Part shown: in pieces, positions 54,417 to 63,377 of the stretch
Position numbering within the stretch: the first letter of the stretch is position 1
How the letters are laid out: each line of letters opens with the position of its first letter
NCBI RefSeq assembly: GCF_900092135.1
Contig: NZ_FMYF01000013.1
Location: 44,021 to 108,020 of the forward strand
Source: Raineyella antarctica
Lineage (GTDB): Bacteria > Actinomycetota > Actinomycetes > Propionibacteriales > Propionibacteriaceae
Direction: 5' to 3'
Length of the DNA: 64,000 bases
The notes under the pieces: generated by a model
What the model was told of the DNA's origin: nothing
What the model saw: only the letters and a program-made list of their open reading frames with translations
Databases searched by the model: none
Program-made: the position numbers and the translations under genes

Positions 54417-55394
54417 ATGAGTGCTGAGCCACAGCTCGACCTCGCCCTCGCGACGGAGGTCGATGCCCCCGCGCTGGTCGAGGTGATCCGTACGGCGTTC
54501 GGTGCCCGCCGAGCGGCGGGACCGCCACCGGCCGCGATGTCGGAGACCGAGGAATCGGTCGCCCGCGCGCTGCGCGACGGCTTCGGGATCATCGCCCGCG
54601 TCGACGGCCGCCCGGCCGGCGCCGTCCTGGTCGGGATCCACGTCGACGTCGACAGCGACAGCCCTGCTGCGGTGGCGACCTGGCACCGGGTCAGCGTGCA
54701 CCCCGACTTCCAGCGCCACGGCATCGCCACCTCGATGATCGAGACGGCCGAGGAGATGGCCGCCCTGCGCGGCTGCACGTACGCCGAGCTCGGCGTCCGG
54801 ATGGAGTTCCCCGAACTGCTCGCCTGGTGGACCGCGCTGGGCTACGAGGTGCTCGGCCGCGGCGACAAGCTGCTGCGGGTCGGCCGGGAACTCCCCGTCG
54901 CCTTCCAGGTCCCCACGGGGGACGACATGCACGCCCTGGGGGAGTGGATCGCCCGCGTGGTGCGGGCCGGTGACCTGATCATCGCCTCCGGCAGCCTCGG
55001 CGCCGGCAAGACGACGTTCACCCAGGGCCTCGGCGCCGGGATGGGCGTCGAGGGCCCGGTGGTCTCGCCGACGTTCGTGCTGTCCCGGGTGCACCCGGCT
55101 GCGAACGGCGGGCCCACCCTGGTGCACGTCGACGCCTACCGGCTCGGCGACGGCGCCGAGCTCGACGACATCGACCTGGACGAGTCCGCGGCCGACGCGG
55201 TCACCCTGGTCGAGTGGGGCGAGGGCCTGGCCGAGCGCCTGAACAGCGACCGCCTGATGCTGTCGATCGAACGCTCCGGCGACCCTGACGACGAGACCCG
55301 CTTCGTCTTTTTCCGCGGCTTCGGCGAGCGGTGGGAACACCTGCACCGCCAGATCGAGATGGCCGCACCGATCGGAGGACTGCCCCGTGACTGA
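54417..55394 (+). CDS. tsaE: GNAT acetyltransferase-TsaE fusion protein
   Basis: A 325-residue two-domain protein. Residues 1-158 form a GNAT acetyltransferase with the acetyl-CoA loop VSVHPDFQRHGIATSMI (92-108). Residues 165-315 form TsaE, the ATPase of the t6A tRNA-modification complex, with the P-loop GSLGAGKTT (192-200), SPTFVLSRVH and VEWGEGLAERL. TsaE alone is about 150 residues. ATG 54417 has GAAGGAG upstream. The stop overlaps tsaB by 8 bp (GTGACTGA). The acetyl acceptor of the GNAT half is unknown; rimI, another GNAT, lies in the same operon. Confidence 0.92.
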   Translation: MSAEPQLDLALATEVDAPALVEVIRTAFGARRAAGPPPAAMSETEESVARALRDGFGIIARVDGRPAGAVLVGIHVDVDSDSPAAVATWHRVSVHPDFQRHGIATSMIETAEEMAALRGCTYAELGVRMEFPELLAWWTALGYEVLGRGDKLLRVGRELPVAFQVPTGDDMHALGEWIARVVRAGDLIIASGSLGAGKTTFTQGLGAGMGVEGPVVSPTFVLSRVHPAANGGPTLVHVDAYRLGDGAELDDIDLDESAADAVTLVEWGEGLAERLNSDRLMLSIERSGDPDDETRFVFFRGFGERWEHLHRQIEMAAPIGGLPRD

Positions 55395-56094
55395 GACCAC
55401 TCCCGCCCCGACCCCCGCACCCGAACGTGTCGTGCTGGCGATCGACACCGCCACCGACATCTGCATCGGCCTGGCCTCCGGCGACACCGTTCTCGCGGTT
55501 CGAAGGGAAGGTGACCGCCGCGCCCACGTCGAGCACCTCACCGCGCTGATCGCCGAGGCGTTGGCCGAGGCCGGCCTGGCGATGGCCGATGTCACCGACA
55601 TCGTGGTCGGGATGGGCCCCGGCCCGTTCACCGGCCTGCGGGTCGGCATCGCCACCGCCGAGACCCTGGCCTGGGCCGGTCGTACGCCGGTGCACGGGGT
55701 CTGCAGCCTGGACGTGGTGGCGTACGAGCACGCCGAGGCGGCCCAGCCGACCGAGGACTTCGTCGTCGCGGCCGATGCCCGCCGCAAGGAGCTGTACTGG
55801 GCGCTCTACGCCCCAGACGGCACCCGGATCGGCCAGCCGCACGTCTCCGCCCCGGAGGCCCTGCCGGCCGCCGTGGTGATCGGGCCCGGCGCCGACCTCT
55901 ACCCTGCGGTTAACCGTGGCCAGCGCTCCGAGGGTCCCCGCGCGATCGACCCCGGCCTGCTCGCGCGGGTCGGACTGGACCTGCCCGATGCCGGCGACCA
56001 GCCGCTGTACCTGCGCCGCCCCGACGCCGTCGCGCCGACCAGCCGCAAGTCCACCCTGGTCAGCCACAAGCGCCTGTCGATCGGGCGCCTGTGA
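55387..56094 (+). CDS. tsaB: tRNA threonylcarbamoyladenosine biosynthesis protein TsaB
   Basis: A 235-residue ASKHA-fold partner that dimerises with TsaD. It has LAIDTATDICIGLAS and the conserved GMGPGPFTGLRVGIATAETL. About 12 residues (TETTPAPTPAPE) precede the fold. The GTG start overlaps tsaE by 8 bp and the stop overlaps rimI by GTGA, so all are coupled. Confidence 0.95.
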   Translation: MTETTPAPTPAPERVVLAIDTATDICIGLASGDTVLAVRREGDRRAHVEHLTALIAEALAEAGLAMADVTDIVVGMGPGPFTGLRVGIATAETLAWAGRTPVHGVCSLDVVAYEHAEAAQPTEDFVVAADARRKELYWALYAPDGTRIGQPHVSAPEALPAAVVIGPGADLYPAVNRGQRSEGPRAIDPGLLARVGLDLPDAGDQPLYLRRPDAVAPTSRKSTLVSHKRLSIGRL

Positions 56095-56666
56095 GCCCCG
56101 CCCCGACCTCCGCCATCGCCCTGCGCCGCGCATCCGCGGCCGACCTGGCCGCCATCATGGACCTGGAGCGGACCGGCTTCGCGGCGCCCGAGCAGTGGAG
56201 TGAGGCGTCCTGGCGCGGCGAGTTGGAGGGCACCGACCGGATCGTGCTGGTCGCGGCCGTTCCTGCCGGATCGTCGACCACCGGCGCCGCGTCGGCCGAG
56301 GCCGCCCGGCCCGACGATGCACCGCACGGCCTGCTCGGCGTGATCACCTACCAGGTCGGTCCCGACACCGCCGACCTGATGCGCGTCGTCGTCGCCCCGG
56401 CCGCCCGCGGCCGCCGGGTCGGGCGCGCCCTGGTCCAGGCCGGGATGATGTACGTCCGTGGTCGCGGCGTGGAGCGGGTGCTGCTCGAGGTGCGCCACGA
56501 CAACGCCCCGGCCATCGCCCTCTACACCGGCTGCGGCTTCAGCACCCTGGCCACCCGCACGAACTACTACGGCCCCGGGGCCGACGCCCTCGTCATGAGC
56601 GCCCCCGTGGAGACCGACCTTCCGTCCTTCCACTTGCCCCAAACGAAGGGAACCCGCCATGACTGA
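56091..56666 (+). CDS. rimI: Ribosomal-protein-alanine N-acetyltransferase, RimI-like
   Basis: A 191-residue GNAT protein; RimI acetylates the N-terminal alanine of S18 and in actinobacteria may act on other proteins. It has [20 protein letters not shown] and the CoA loop [39 protein letters not shown] is the family motif. A 20-residue Ala/Ser-rich insert lies between strands. It overlaps tsaB by GTGA and tsaD by 8 bp (ATGACTGA). Confidence 0.92.
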   Translation: MSPAPTSAIALRRASAADLAAIMDLERTGFAAPEQWSEASWRGELEGTDRIVLVAAVPAGSSTTGAASAEAARPDDAPHGLLGVITYQVGPDTADLMRVVVAPAARGRRVGRALVQAGMMYVRGRGVERVLLEVRHDNAPAIALYTGCGFSTLATRTNYYGPGADALVMSAPVETDLPSFHLPQTKGTRHD

Positions 56667-57735
56667 GCCCCGCGTGAGCGCGCCGCTGGTCCTCGGCATC
56701 GAGTCGTCCTGCGACGAGACCGGAGTTGGCATCGTCCGCGGCGACCAGATGCTCGCCAACGAGGTCGCCTCCTCGGTCGAGCAGCACGTACGCTTCGGCG
56801 GCGTGGTGCCCGAGGTCGCCTCCCGGGCGCACCTGCAGGCCATCGTCCCGGCGCTGGAGCGCGCCTTCGAGAAGGCCGGCGTCTCCCCGGACGAGCTCGA
56901 CGGCATCGCGGTCACCTCCGGCCCCGGCCTGGTGGGCGCCCTGGTCGTCGGCATCTCCGCGGCCAAGGCCCTGTCACTGGCGTGGAACAAGCCGCTCTAC
57001 GGCGTCAACCACCTGGTCGGCCACGTCGCCGTCGACCTGCTCGAGCACGGCCCGCTCGACCCGGACAGCCCGACGATGGCGCTACTGGTCTCCGGCGGCC
57101 ACACCTCCCTGCTGCGGATCGGCAACCTGGTCGACGACATCGAGGAGGTCGGCACCACGATCGACGACGCCGCAGGCGAGGCGTACGACAAGGTCGCCCG
57201 CGTGCTCGGCCTGGCCTATCCTGGCGGTCCGGTGATCGACAAGGCCGCCCAGTTCGGCGACCCGACCGCGATCCGTTTCCCCCGCGGCCTGACCGCCAAG
57301 CACGACCTGGAGAAGCACCGCTTCGACTTCTCCTTCTCGGGCCTGAAGACCGCCGTCTCCCGCTGGGTCGAGACCGAGCAGGCTGCCGGCCGGGAGATCC
57401 CGGTCAACGACGTCGCCGCCTCGTTCCAGGAGGCCGTCGCCGACGTGCTCACTGCCAAGGCCGTCGACGCCTGCCAGCGCTTCGGTGCCACCACGCTGCT
57501 GCTCGGCGGCGGCGTCGCGGCGAACTCCCGCCTGCGCGGGCTGCTGGAGGAGCGTACGGCCGCGGCGGGCATCATCCTGCGCAGGCCCCGCCCGGGGCTG
57601 TGCACCGACAACGGCGCGATGATCGCCGTGCTCGGCGCCCAGGTGATCGCCTCCGGCGCCGCGCCGTCGCCGATCCTGCTCGGCGCGGACTCGGGCATGC
57701 CGGTCTCCCGGTCGTACGAGGCGCCTGCGGCCTGA
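56659..57735 (+). CDS. tsaD: tRNA N6-adenosine threonylcarbamoyltransferase
   Basis: A 358-residue ASKHA-family enzyme that adds threonylcarbamoyl to A37 of tRNA. The start [16 protein letters not shown], the metal-binding histidines in [13 protein letters not shown], the [10 protein letters not shown] strand and [14 protein letters not shown] are intact. It ends the four-gene t6A unit. tsaC is not in this window. Confidence 0.97.
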   Translation: MTEPRVSAPLVLGIESSCDETGVGIVRGDQMLANEVASSVEQHVRFGGVVPEVASRAHLQAIVPALERAFEKAGVSPDELDGIAVTSGPGLVGALVVGISAAKALSLAWNKPLYGVNHLVGHVAVDLLEHGPLDPDSPTMALLVSGGHTSLLRIGNLVDDIEEVGTTIDDAAGEAYDKVARVLGLAYPGGPVIDKAAQFGDPTAIRFPRGLTAKHDLEKHRFDFSFSGLKTAVSRWVETEQAAGREIPVNDVAASFQEAVADVLTAKAVDACQRFGATTLLLGGGVAANSRLRGLLEERTAAAGIILRRPRPGLCTDNGAMIAVLGAQVIASGAAPSPILLGADSGMPVSRSYEAPAA

Positions 57736-57819
57736 GGCGTGCCTGTTCACCGACGTTCCTCACGTTGAGCGACGCTCACCCGGAACACCGACCGGATTGC
57801 GGCGGTCTTCGTGGTTAGC

Positions 57820-57955
57820 GTCGGTGCCTGCCCGGAGGTCGGTTCGGGTGCGGAGGTCGGTGCCTGCCCGGAGGTCGGTTCGTGTGCGGAGGTCGGTGCC
57901 TGCCCGGAGGTCGGTTCGGGTGCGGAGGTCAGTGTCTGCCGCGAGGTCGGTGCCG
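57820..57955. repeat. 36-bp tandem repeat upstream of the GHKL ATPase
   Basis: Three full 36-bp units start at 57820, 57856 and 57892, each beginning GTCGGTGCCTGCCCGGAGGT. They differ at only one position (a G/T). A degenerate fourth unit runs 57928-57955. The unit length is a multiple of three, but none of the frames is part of a gene I can support. The rest of 57736-58028 shows no gene. Confidence 0.9.
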
Positions 57956-58028
57956 CTCCACGGACCAGCGGTCCGGCGTATTCTCGGGAGACAGCCGCAT
58001 CGTCGCGGCGCTTCGGGAGGTCGTCGCG

Positions 58029-59984
58029 ATGGGGATCCATGCGTTGCCGGTGGACCAGCGGATCATCGACATCGATTCGCGCCGCTTCGCCTCGATCGAG
58101 AAGGCCCTGGTCGAGCTGATCACCAACAGCGACGACAGCTACGCGCGCCTGGAGCAGCGGGGCATCCCCGTCAGCGGCCTGATCACCGTCAGCTACGAAC
58201 GCCATCTCACCGGTGCGGTGCTCACTGTTGCCGACCAGTCCGAGGGGATGTCTCTGGACCGACTGCGCTCCGTGCTGTCGTACGGAGGGGCGCACAGCCT
58301 GCTGTCCCACGGCCAGGCGGCGGGGCGCGGCTACTTCGGCCGGGGGCTCAAGCAGGCCGTGTACGGCCTCGGGCACGGATGGGTCGAGTCCATCCACCAC
58401 GGCCGGTTCGCTCGGGTGGACCTGTTCCGCACCGAGGAGGGGGCGTACGTCTTCGACGACTGGGACGCCGACCGTGAGGTGAAGGACCGGGACCGGACTC
58501 GTCTGGGCGTGCCCGCCGACGGCGAGGGCGACATCGGCGAGGGCAGCACCGGCGAGCCCACCCGGGGCAACGGCACCCTGGTCACCATCGTGGTGGAGAG
58601 CCCGGACGTGGTCCTGCCGTACTTCCGTACGCTCCTGGCGGCCCTCGGCCACAACGTCTACCTGCGCGACGTGCTGCGCCGGCGCCGGGTCGAGCTGGTT
58701 AACCGGCACGGGACCCACGCCACCGCCCCGCTGCGGCTCACCTATGAGGAGCCCGCCTCCGATCTGCTGGTCGGCCCCGAGGACCTGCGGTCGTTCACGT
58801 ACGCCGGCACCACGTACGTGTACACCCTGACCCTGCGCCGGGCCGTCGCGAGCGAGCTGATCCTGAAGGGCGACGAACGGACCAACGGGCTGCTCGTGCT
58901 GTCCGGCACGGCGGTGCTGGACTGCCAGTTCTTCCGGTTCGAGAACCAGCTGGGCACCGAGTACCTGTTCGGGACCGTCAGCTGTCCGGGACTGGCGATG
59001 ATGCTCGCCCAGGGTCATCCGGTGATCAGCGATGAACGGGAGGGCCTGAACCCCAAGGAGCCGTTCGTGGCGGCGTTCGCCGCCGCCGTCAGTGACGCGA
59101 TCGCGCCCAGCGTCCAGAGCGAGCGCCTGCGCCTCAGCCACGTCGACCACGCATCCACCACGCGGCGCACCGCGGGGCTGATCGAGGAGGTGTTGTCGAC
59201 GATGAACCGGGCGGCCGTCGACGACCTCGGCATCGTCCTGCCGCCCGGCCCCGGATCGGGCACTTACGGGCCGTTCCCCACCGGACGGCCGGCTGTCCTG
59301 CGGTTCAGCACCCCGTTCTACTACCGGACCGTGGGGCACCCGTTCCACGTGACGCTGGTCGTCGACCGGGACCAGGTGCTCGACCAGGACCTGTTGGAGT
59401 TCACGTACGACGTGCCCGCCACGATCGAGGTGACACCCGCACCGACGGCGATGCCGGTCGCGGACCTGCTCCCCGACGGACACTTCACCTGGACCGTCCT
59501 CGGCGAGGAGATCGGCGCCGACGGGCGGCTGACGGTGACGTGCGGGCCCTGGCGGGCCACCTGCGAGGTGGTGATCGCCGAACGCGGGTCCGGGCACGGG
59601 CTCGGCCGGGGCCCGAGCAGGACCGACGGATCGCGGCGGGGCAGCTGGGACCAGGACAACTCCACCGACATGTTCATCGGCTACGAGCTGCGCAACCTCA
59701 CCAACGACATCGACCGGGCGGTGTACAGCCCCGAGGAACGGCTGGTGCTGATCAACACCGAGGCTCCGACCGTACGGATGTACATCGACGGGCGGGGGCA
59801 CTTCCGCGACGGGGCCCGGCTGCTGCTGGCGGAGCTGCTCCTGGACGTGATCGCCGGCGAGCTGGCCCGCCGCTACGTCGACCGGACCCAGCAGAAGGGC
59901 AGCGCGCGGGCGTACAACCAGGCCAAGCACACGTTCGTCCGGCGGTACGGGCTGGACATCCACCGGATCATGGGCGGGGAGTAG
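58029..59984 (+). CDS. GHKL (HATPase_c_3/MORC-like) ATP-binding protein
   Basis: A 651-residue soluble protein with a Bergerat ATP-binding fold. The N box is ALVELITNSDDSY (E29, N33). The D box is ADQSEGMS (D69, G73), where the usual DxGxG has Ser for the first glycine. The lid box is GRGYFGRGLKQA (G99, G101, G104, G106). This resembles Hsp90/MutL/MORC-type ATPases. A middle part may hold the transducer domain. The C-terminal LVLINTEAPTVRMYID and RRYVDRTQQKGSARAYNQ regions look conserved but I cannot assign them. ATG 58029 follows GGGAGG. It is alone, with tandem repeats upstream and a dehydrogenase-like gene downstream. Function unknown; DNA repair, chromatin-like or defence roles are known in the superfamily. 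Confidence 0.75.
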   Translation: MGIHALPVDQRIIDIDSRRFASIEKALVELITNSDDSYARLEQRGIPVSGLITVSYERHLTGAVLTVADQSEGMSLDRLRSVLSYGGAHSLLSHGQAAGRGYFGRGLKQAVYGLGHGWVESIHHGRFARVDLFRTEEGAYVFDDWDADREVKDRDRTRLGVPADGEGDIGEGSTGEPTRGNGTLVTIVVESPDVVLPYFRTLLAALGHNVYLRDVLRRRRVELVNRHGTHATAPLRLTYEEPASDLLVGPEDLRSFTYAGTTYVYTLTLRRAVASELILKGDERTNGLLVLSGTAVLDCQFFRFENQLGTEYLFGTVSCPGLAMMLAQGHPVISDEREGLNPKEPFVAAFAAAVSDAIAPSVQSERLRLSHVDHASTTRRTAGLIEEVLSTMNRAAVDDLGIVLPPGPGSGTYGPFPTGRPAVLRFSTPFYYRTVGHPFHVTLVVDRDQVLDQDLLEFTYDVPATIEVTPAPTAMPVADLLPDGHFTWTVLGEEIGADGRLTVTCGPWRATCEVVIAERGSGHGLGRGPSRTDGSRRGSWDQDNSTDMFIGYELRNLTNDIDRAVYSPEERLVLINTEAPTVRMYIDGRGHFRDGARLLLAELLLDVIAGELARRYVDRTQQKGSARAYNQAKHTFVRRYGLDIHRIMGGE

Positions 59985-60063
59985 CCGGCGTCGGCGCGGC
60001 CGCATCCGGGCCCGGCGCCGGCCCCGCAACCCGACCGTCACATGGTGTCCGTACGCTCTCCCC

Positions 60064-61140
60064 ATGGATGTCGCGGTGATCGGTGCCACCGGTGCGGTGG
60101 GCCGGCAGGTGTGCACGCAGCTGATCGAGCGGCGAGCCCTGCCGACGACCGCACGGCTGCAGTTGGTCGGGCGCCGTGGCGGCCGGTCGGAAGCAGCCAC
60201 GCATGGCTACCGGGCCGACCTGATCGACGCGTACGACGAGGTGGCGCCGCTGTTCGACGTGGCGCTCGACCCCGAGGAGGTCGTGGCGGACGTCGTGGTG
60301 GTCGCCTCCGGGGCCACCATCGCGACCAGGCCCGGTGAGTCGGTGGACCGGGCGGCGCTGGCCCGGACGAACCACGCCATGTTCGCGGCCTACGCGGACG
60401 CACTCGCCGAGCACGGGGCCGGTGACGAGGTCGTCATCGTCGTCACCAACCCGGTCGAACTCGGCGTGGCGACGATGGCCGCCCGGCTGGGCCGCCATCG
60501 CGTGATCGGCATGGGAGCATGGCTCGACACGCTGCGGTTCCGGCGCGAGATCGCCCACAGTCTGGGCGTACGTCGGCAGCGGATCGGCGGGTTCGTGGCC
60601 GGCCAGCACGGGGATGATGCGGTGCCGCTGTGGTCCTCGGTGCGCATCCGTGGCCTGGTGGAGGGGGAGCGGGCCCGTACGGTCGGGGAACTGCGCGGGG
60701 GGCGAGACCTGGCCGGCCTGCCGGGCGAGATCGCGGCGGCCCAGGCCCGGCTGCTCGCCGAGCGCGACTCCGGCCGGGCCTTCGCCATGGTGGAGACCTG
60801 GCCGCCGGATCTGCGAACCGTCACACGCCCCTGGCTGACGCACCAGTCCGGCGCCCGGACCGCGGTCGGGACAGCCAACGCAACAGTCGACCTGATCAGC
60901 GCGCTGGCCGAGGGCCGCGAGATCGTCATGGCCGGCCAGGTGGATCTGGCGGGAGAGGCCACACTCGCTGGACAGCGGGTGCACGGAGTGCTCGGTGTGC
61001 CGGTTGTCTTCGGCCCGGAGGGCTGGACCGACGTCCTGCTCGGCGAGCTGCCACCTGACGAGGACGCTCTGCTGGCGCGGGCCGCGCGCCGGATCGCCGC
61101 CGTGGTGGAACCGTTCATGCGGGACGGAGGTCGGCCATGA
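60064..61140 (+). CDS. Lactate/malate dehydrogenase family protein
   Basis: A 358-residue NAD-dependent 2-hydroxyacid dehydrogenase-like protein. The nucleotide loop is VIGATGAVGRQ. The catalytic set is complete: D155 and R158 in AWLDTLRFR and H182 in GQHGDDAVPLW. The substrate-specificity loop (RPGESVDR, residues 89-96) is one residue longer than in typical LDH/MDH, and the protein is about 40 residues longer than usual. The substrate is therefore open. The stop overlaps the following ACT gene (ATGA), so the two are coupled. Confidence 0.8.
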   Translation: MDVAVIGATGAVGRQVCTQLIERRALPTTARLQLVGRRGGRSEAATHGYRADLIDAYDEVAPLFDVALDPEEVVADVVVVASGATIATRPGESVDRAALARTNHAMFAAYADALAEHGAGDEVVIVVTNPVELGVATMAARLGRHRVIGMGAWLDTLRFRREIAHSLGVRRQRIGGFVAGQHGDDAVPLWSSVRIRGLVEGERARTVGELRGGRDLAGLPGEIAAAQARLLAERDSGRAFAMVETWPPDLRTVTRPWLTHQSGARTAVGTANATVDLISALAEGREIVMAGQVDLAGEATLAGQRVHGVLGVPVVFGPEGWTDVLLGELPPDEDALLARAARRIAAVVEPFMRDGGRP

Positions 61141-61616
61141 CCGAGCAGGCCGCCGACCCTTCGGTCCCTCGCTCCTGGGTGGCGCTGGTGGAGTGCCTCG
61201 ACCAACCCGGAGCCCTGATGGCGCTGGCATCGGTGTTCGCCGAACGCGGGGTGAATTTCACCTCACTCGCCACTGGGGCCCTGGACGGCCGCCCGGGCGC
61301 GATCTCGCTGACCTTCGTCGCCACCGCGCGCCAGTGCCAGGTCCTGCGCCGGGCAGCCGGGCGACTCACTGTGGTGACCTCGTTGGTGCTCCGGCCGTTC
61401 GACCACCCCGGGGCCCGAGCTGCCGGCGTGGTCAGGATGCCGCCCGGGATCGCCTTCCGGCCGCCCGCCGAGGTGGACGTGATGTGGTCGGGTGATTCAG
61501 CCGCCGGACAGCCGGTGCTGGTCGAGGGCACCCTGGCGGCGGTGGCGGCGGTCGCAGCGGCCGCCCGGGAGGCGGGGGCGCTGACCATCGGCACGGTCAT
61601 CTCGGAGGTGCGCTGA
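61137..61616 (+). CDS. ACT-domain protein
   Basis: A 159-residue protein. Residues 12-80 form an ACT domain of the PheA/TyrA type: LVECLDQPGALMALASVF and AERGVNFTSLATGALDGRP. ACT domains bind amino acids and regulate linked enzymes. A second half (VEGTLAAVAAVAAAAREAGA) may be a further degenerate copy. Coupling (ATGA) to the dehydrogenase-like gene suggests that it regulates or forms a complex with that enzyme. This is inference. Confidence 0.75.
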   Translation: MTEQAADPSVPRSWVALVECLDQPGALMALASVFAERGVNFTSLATGALDGRPGAISLTFVATARQCQVLRRAAGRLTVVTSLVLRPFDHPGARAAGVVRMPPGIAFRPPAEVDVMWSGDSAAGQPVLVEGTLAAVAAVAAAAREAGALTIGTVISEVR

Positions 61617-61640
61617 GGCTGCGGACGAGGTGTCCAGTGA

Positions 61641-62843
61641 TCAGACCTGCGGCGGCCGCTGCTGCAGGAACTGGTTGACCTGGTCCTGCAGGCGCTGCGG
61701 CAGCCGACCGGTGAACTGCTGGGCCGACTCGGGGAGCTCGTACTGGGCCGGGGCAGGCCGCGTATGCGGGGGCGCCGGCTGGGTAGGTGCCGCGGCCGGC
61801 TGCGGGCGCTGTTGGGCCGACTGCGCCTGGTAGGCCGCTTCCTGGCGGGCCTCGTGGGCAGCAGCCCGCTCGTCGGCCGCACGCTGGCGGCTCGCCTCCT
61901 GCTGGGCCCGGGCATCGCCGTCCCTGCGGGCCTGCTCGGACTCGTAGCTGGTCAGCAGGGACGTACGGATCTCGTTGCTCAGGTCGCCCAGGGCACCCGG
62001 GTTGGACGGCAGCAGCAGGACGTTGGAGCGCCCGTTGCGCGCGACGTCCTGCAGGGTGTCGAAGTACTGGGTCATCAGCAGCAGCTGCTCGGCCGTGCCC
62101 TCGATGCCGGCGGCGCGCAGCATCTCGTACTGCTCGGCGATACCGCTGGCGATCGCCTTGCGCTGGGCGGCGACGCCCTCGCCCTGGAGCCGCTTGGACT
62201 CGGCCTCGGCCTCGGCCTGGGTGACCCGCTTGATCTTGTCGGCCTGCGCCAGGGACTGGGCCGCGTCGCGCTCGCGCTGGGCGGCGTTGATTGCGTTCAT
62301 CGAGTCGCGCACCCGCTGGTCCGGAGAGATGTCGGTGACCAGGGTGTTGACGATCCGGAAGCCGTACTCGGCCATCGACTGGGAGAGCCGCTGCTCGACG
62401 GTGTTGGCGATGTCGTCCTTGGACTCGAAGGCGGTGTCCAGGGTCAGCCCGGACAGGGCGGAGCGGACGGTGTCGAAGACGTACGAGCGGATCTGGTCCT
62501 CGGGGTCGGAGAGCTTGTAGTAGGCGTCGACGACGGCGTGCTGGTCCACGACGTACTGCACGGCGACCGGGATGGTGACGAAGACGTTGTCCTTGGTCTT
62601 GGTCTCGATGTTGACCTCGAGCTGCTGGACGCGCAGCGAGATCGGCTTGGTCAGCGCGTCGATGAACGGCGCCTTGACGTTGAGGCCCGGACCGGCGACC
62701 CGGAGGAACTTGCTGAACCGCTCGACGATCACGTTCTCCTGGGTGTGGACCTGGAAGAAGATGCTCGTCCGCAGTCCGCCGAACAGCAGGAACAGGACGA
62801 CGAAGATGATGACGATCGTGAGGATGGTGCCGAGACCGAACAC
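61641..62843 (-). CDS. SPFH/Band 7 domain protein (stomatin-like)
   Basis: A 400-residue membrane-anchored protein. One helix (LTIVIIFVVLFLLFGGL) at the N-terminus is followed by the SPFH domain (VHTQENVIVERFSKFLRVAG to about residue 190) and a charged coiled coil (AEAEAESKRLQGEGVAAQRK). The last 90 residues are Gln/Ala/Pro-rich. Such proteins organise membrane microdomains and often work with NfeD, which is not visible here. It converges with the ACT gene, with 24 bp between stops. Confidence 0.92.
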   Translation of the reverse strand: MFGLGTILTIVIIFVVLFLLFGGLRTSIFFQVHTQENVIVERFSKFLRVAGPGLNVKAPFIDALTKPISLRVQQLEVNIETKTKDNVFVTIPVAVQYVVDQHAVVDAYYKLSDPEDQIRSYVFDTVRSALSGLTLDTAFESKDDIANTVEQRLSQSMAEYGFRIVNTLVTDISPDQRVRDSMNAINAAQRERDAAQSLAQADKIKRVTQAEAEAESKRLQGEGVAAQRKAIASGIAEQYEMLRAAGIEGTAEQLLLMTQYFDTLQDVARNGRSNVLLLPSNPGALGDLSNEIRTSLLTSYESEQARRDGDARAQQEASRQRAADERAAAHEARQEAAYQAQSAQQRPQPAAAPTQPAPPHTRPAPAQYELPESAQQFTGRLPQRLQDQVNQFLQQRPPQV

Positions 62844-63377
62844 TATTTTGGGACCCTCCTGGGCAAGCGGGGACCGGGGTGCAGCCGAGGGGCGCAGGGG
62901 GTTCCCGGAGCAGTTCGGCAGCCGGTCATGGCCAGCCTAGCCCAGCAGGGGAGCAGGGCCCGGGGCGTCGTACGTGCGAGGTGGTGGGGAGGGGCCCTTG
63001 CCAAGGGGTGCGGTGGCAGGCGGATCGCCCGGGGTGCGTGGCATTCGAATCGCCCGGGGGGATCCAGAACCGTGGTTCCGGACCCCGCCGGGCGTCGATG
63101 TCCCCGGAGCTCCCCCCAGAACTTGTAGACCCAGAGACGACTCCGACGGTAGTCGAGCCCACGGACGATAAGTACAGATTGGCTGTACGGAAACGTACGG
63201 GACTGTCCGCGATCGGCCGATCGGCGTAGATCTGGGCCTCGCAGGGCTGGTGGCGGGCTCCGTACAGCGGCCCCGAGGAGCCGACGGGACGAGACATACG
63301 GTGGACCCGAGTCACCGCCTGGCGTCCCGCGCTCCGGGCGCGGCTCGTGGAGGGCCAGGACCGCGGCAGGAGGCCGC
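62844..63377. other. Intergenic stretch with no confirmed gene
   Basis: These 534 bp between the SPFH gene and the NERD remnant contain one weak small ORF (63098-63229) and a 14-bp perfect palindrome CGATCGGCCGATCG at 63210-63223. A near-repeat CGGATCGCCCGGGG/CGAATCGCCCGGGG lies around 63020-63060. Nothing else is supported. Confidence 0.5.
63098..63229 (+). CDS. Possible small protein, 43 residues
   Basis: The frame starts at ATG 63098 and reads MSPELPPELVDPETTPTVVE, then a basic end (YRLAVRKRTGLSAIGRSA). It has no clear ribosome site and no family that I recognise. Its codons are less GC-biased than neighbouring genes. It may be the remnant of a gene disturbed with the nearby insertion, or not a gene at all. 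Confidence 0.25.
   Translation: MSPELPPELVDPETTPTVVEPTDDKYRLAVRKRTGLSAIGRSA

Noticed and set aside
57820..57955. CRISPR array
   Set aside because: The units are directly joined with no spacers between them.
57811..58119. Small repeat protein encoded by the 36-bp repeats (frame from GTG 57811)
   Set aside because: It runs out of frame into the ATPase gene, has no ribosome site, and the repeat explains its regular sequence.
57747..60200. Minus-strand frame of 817 codons across the GHKL ATPase
   Set aside because: It is low-complexity antisense sequence without motifs; the plus-strand frame carries the ATP-binding boxes and a good ribosome site.
63040..63060. Possible tRNA T-arm (ATTCGAATC)
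   Set aside because: No acceptor stem, anticodon arm or GTTC loop start can be fitted around it.
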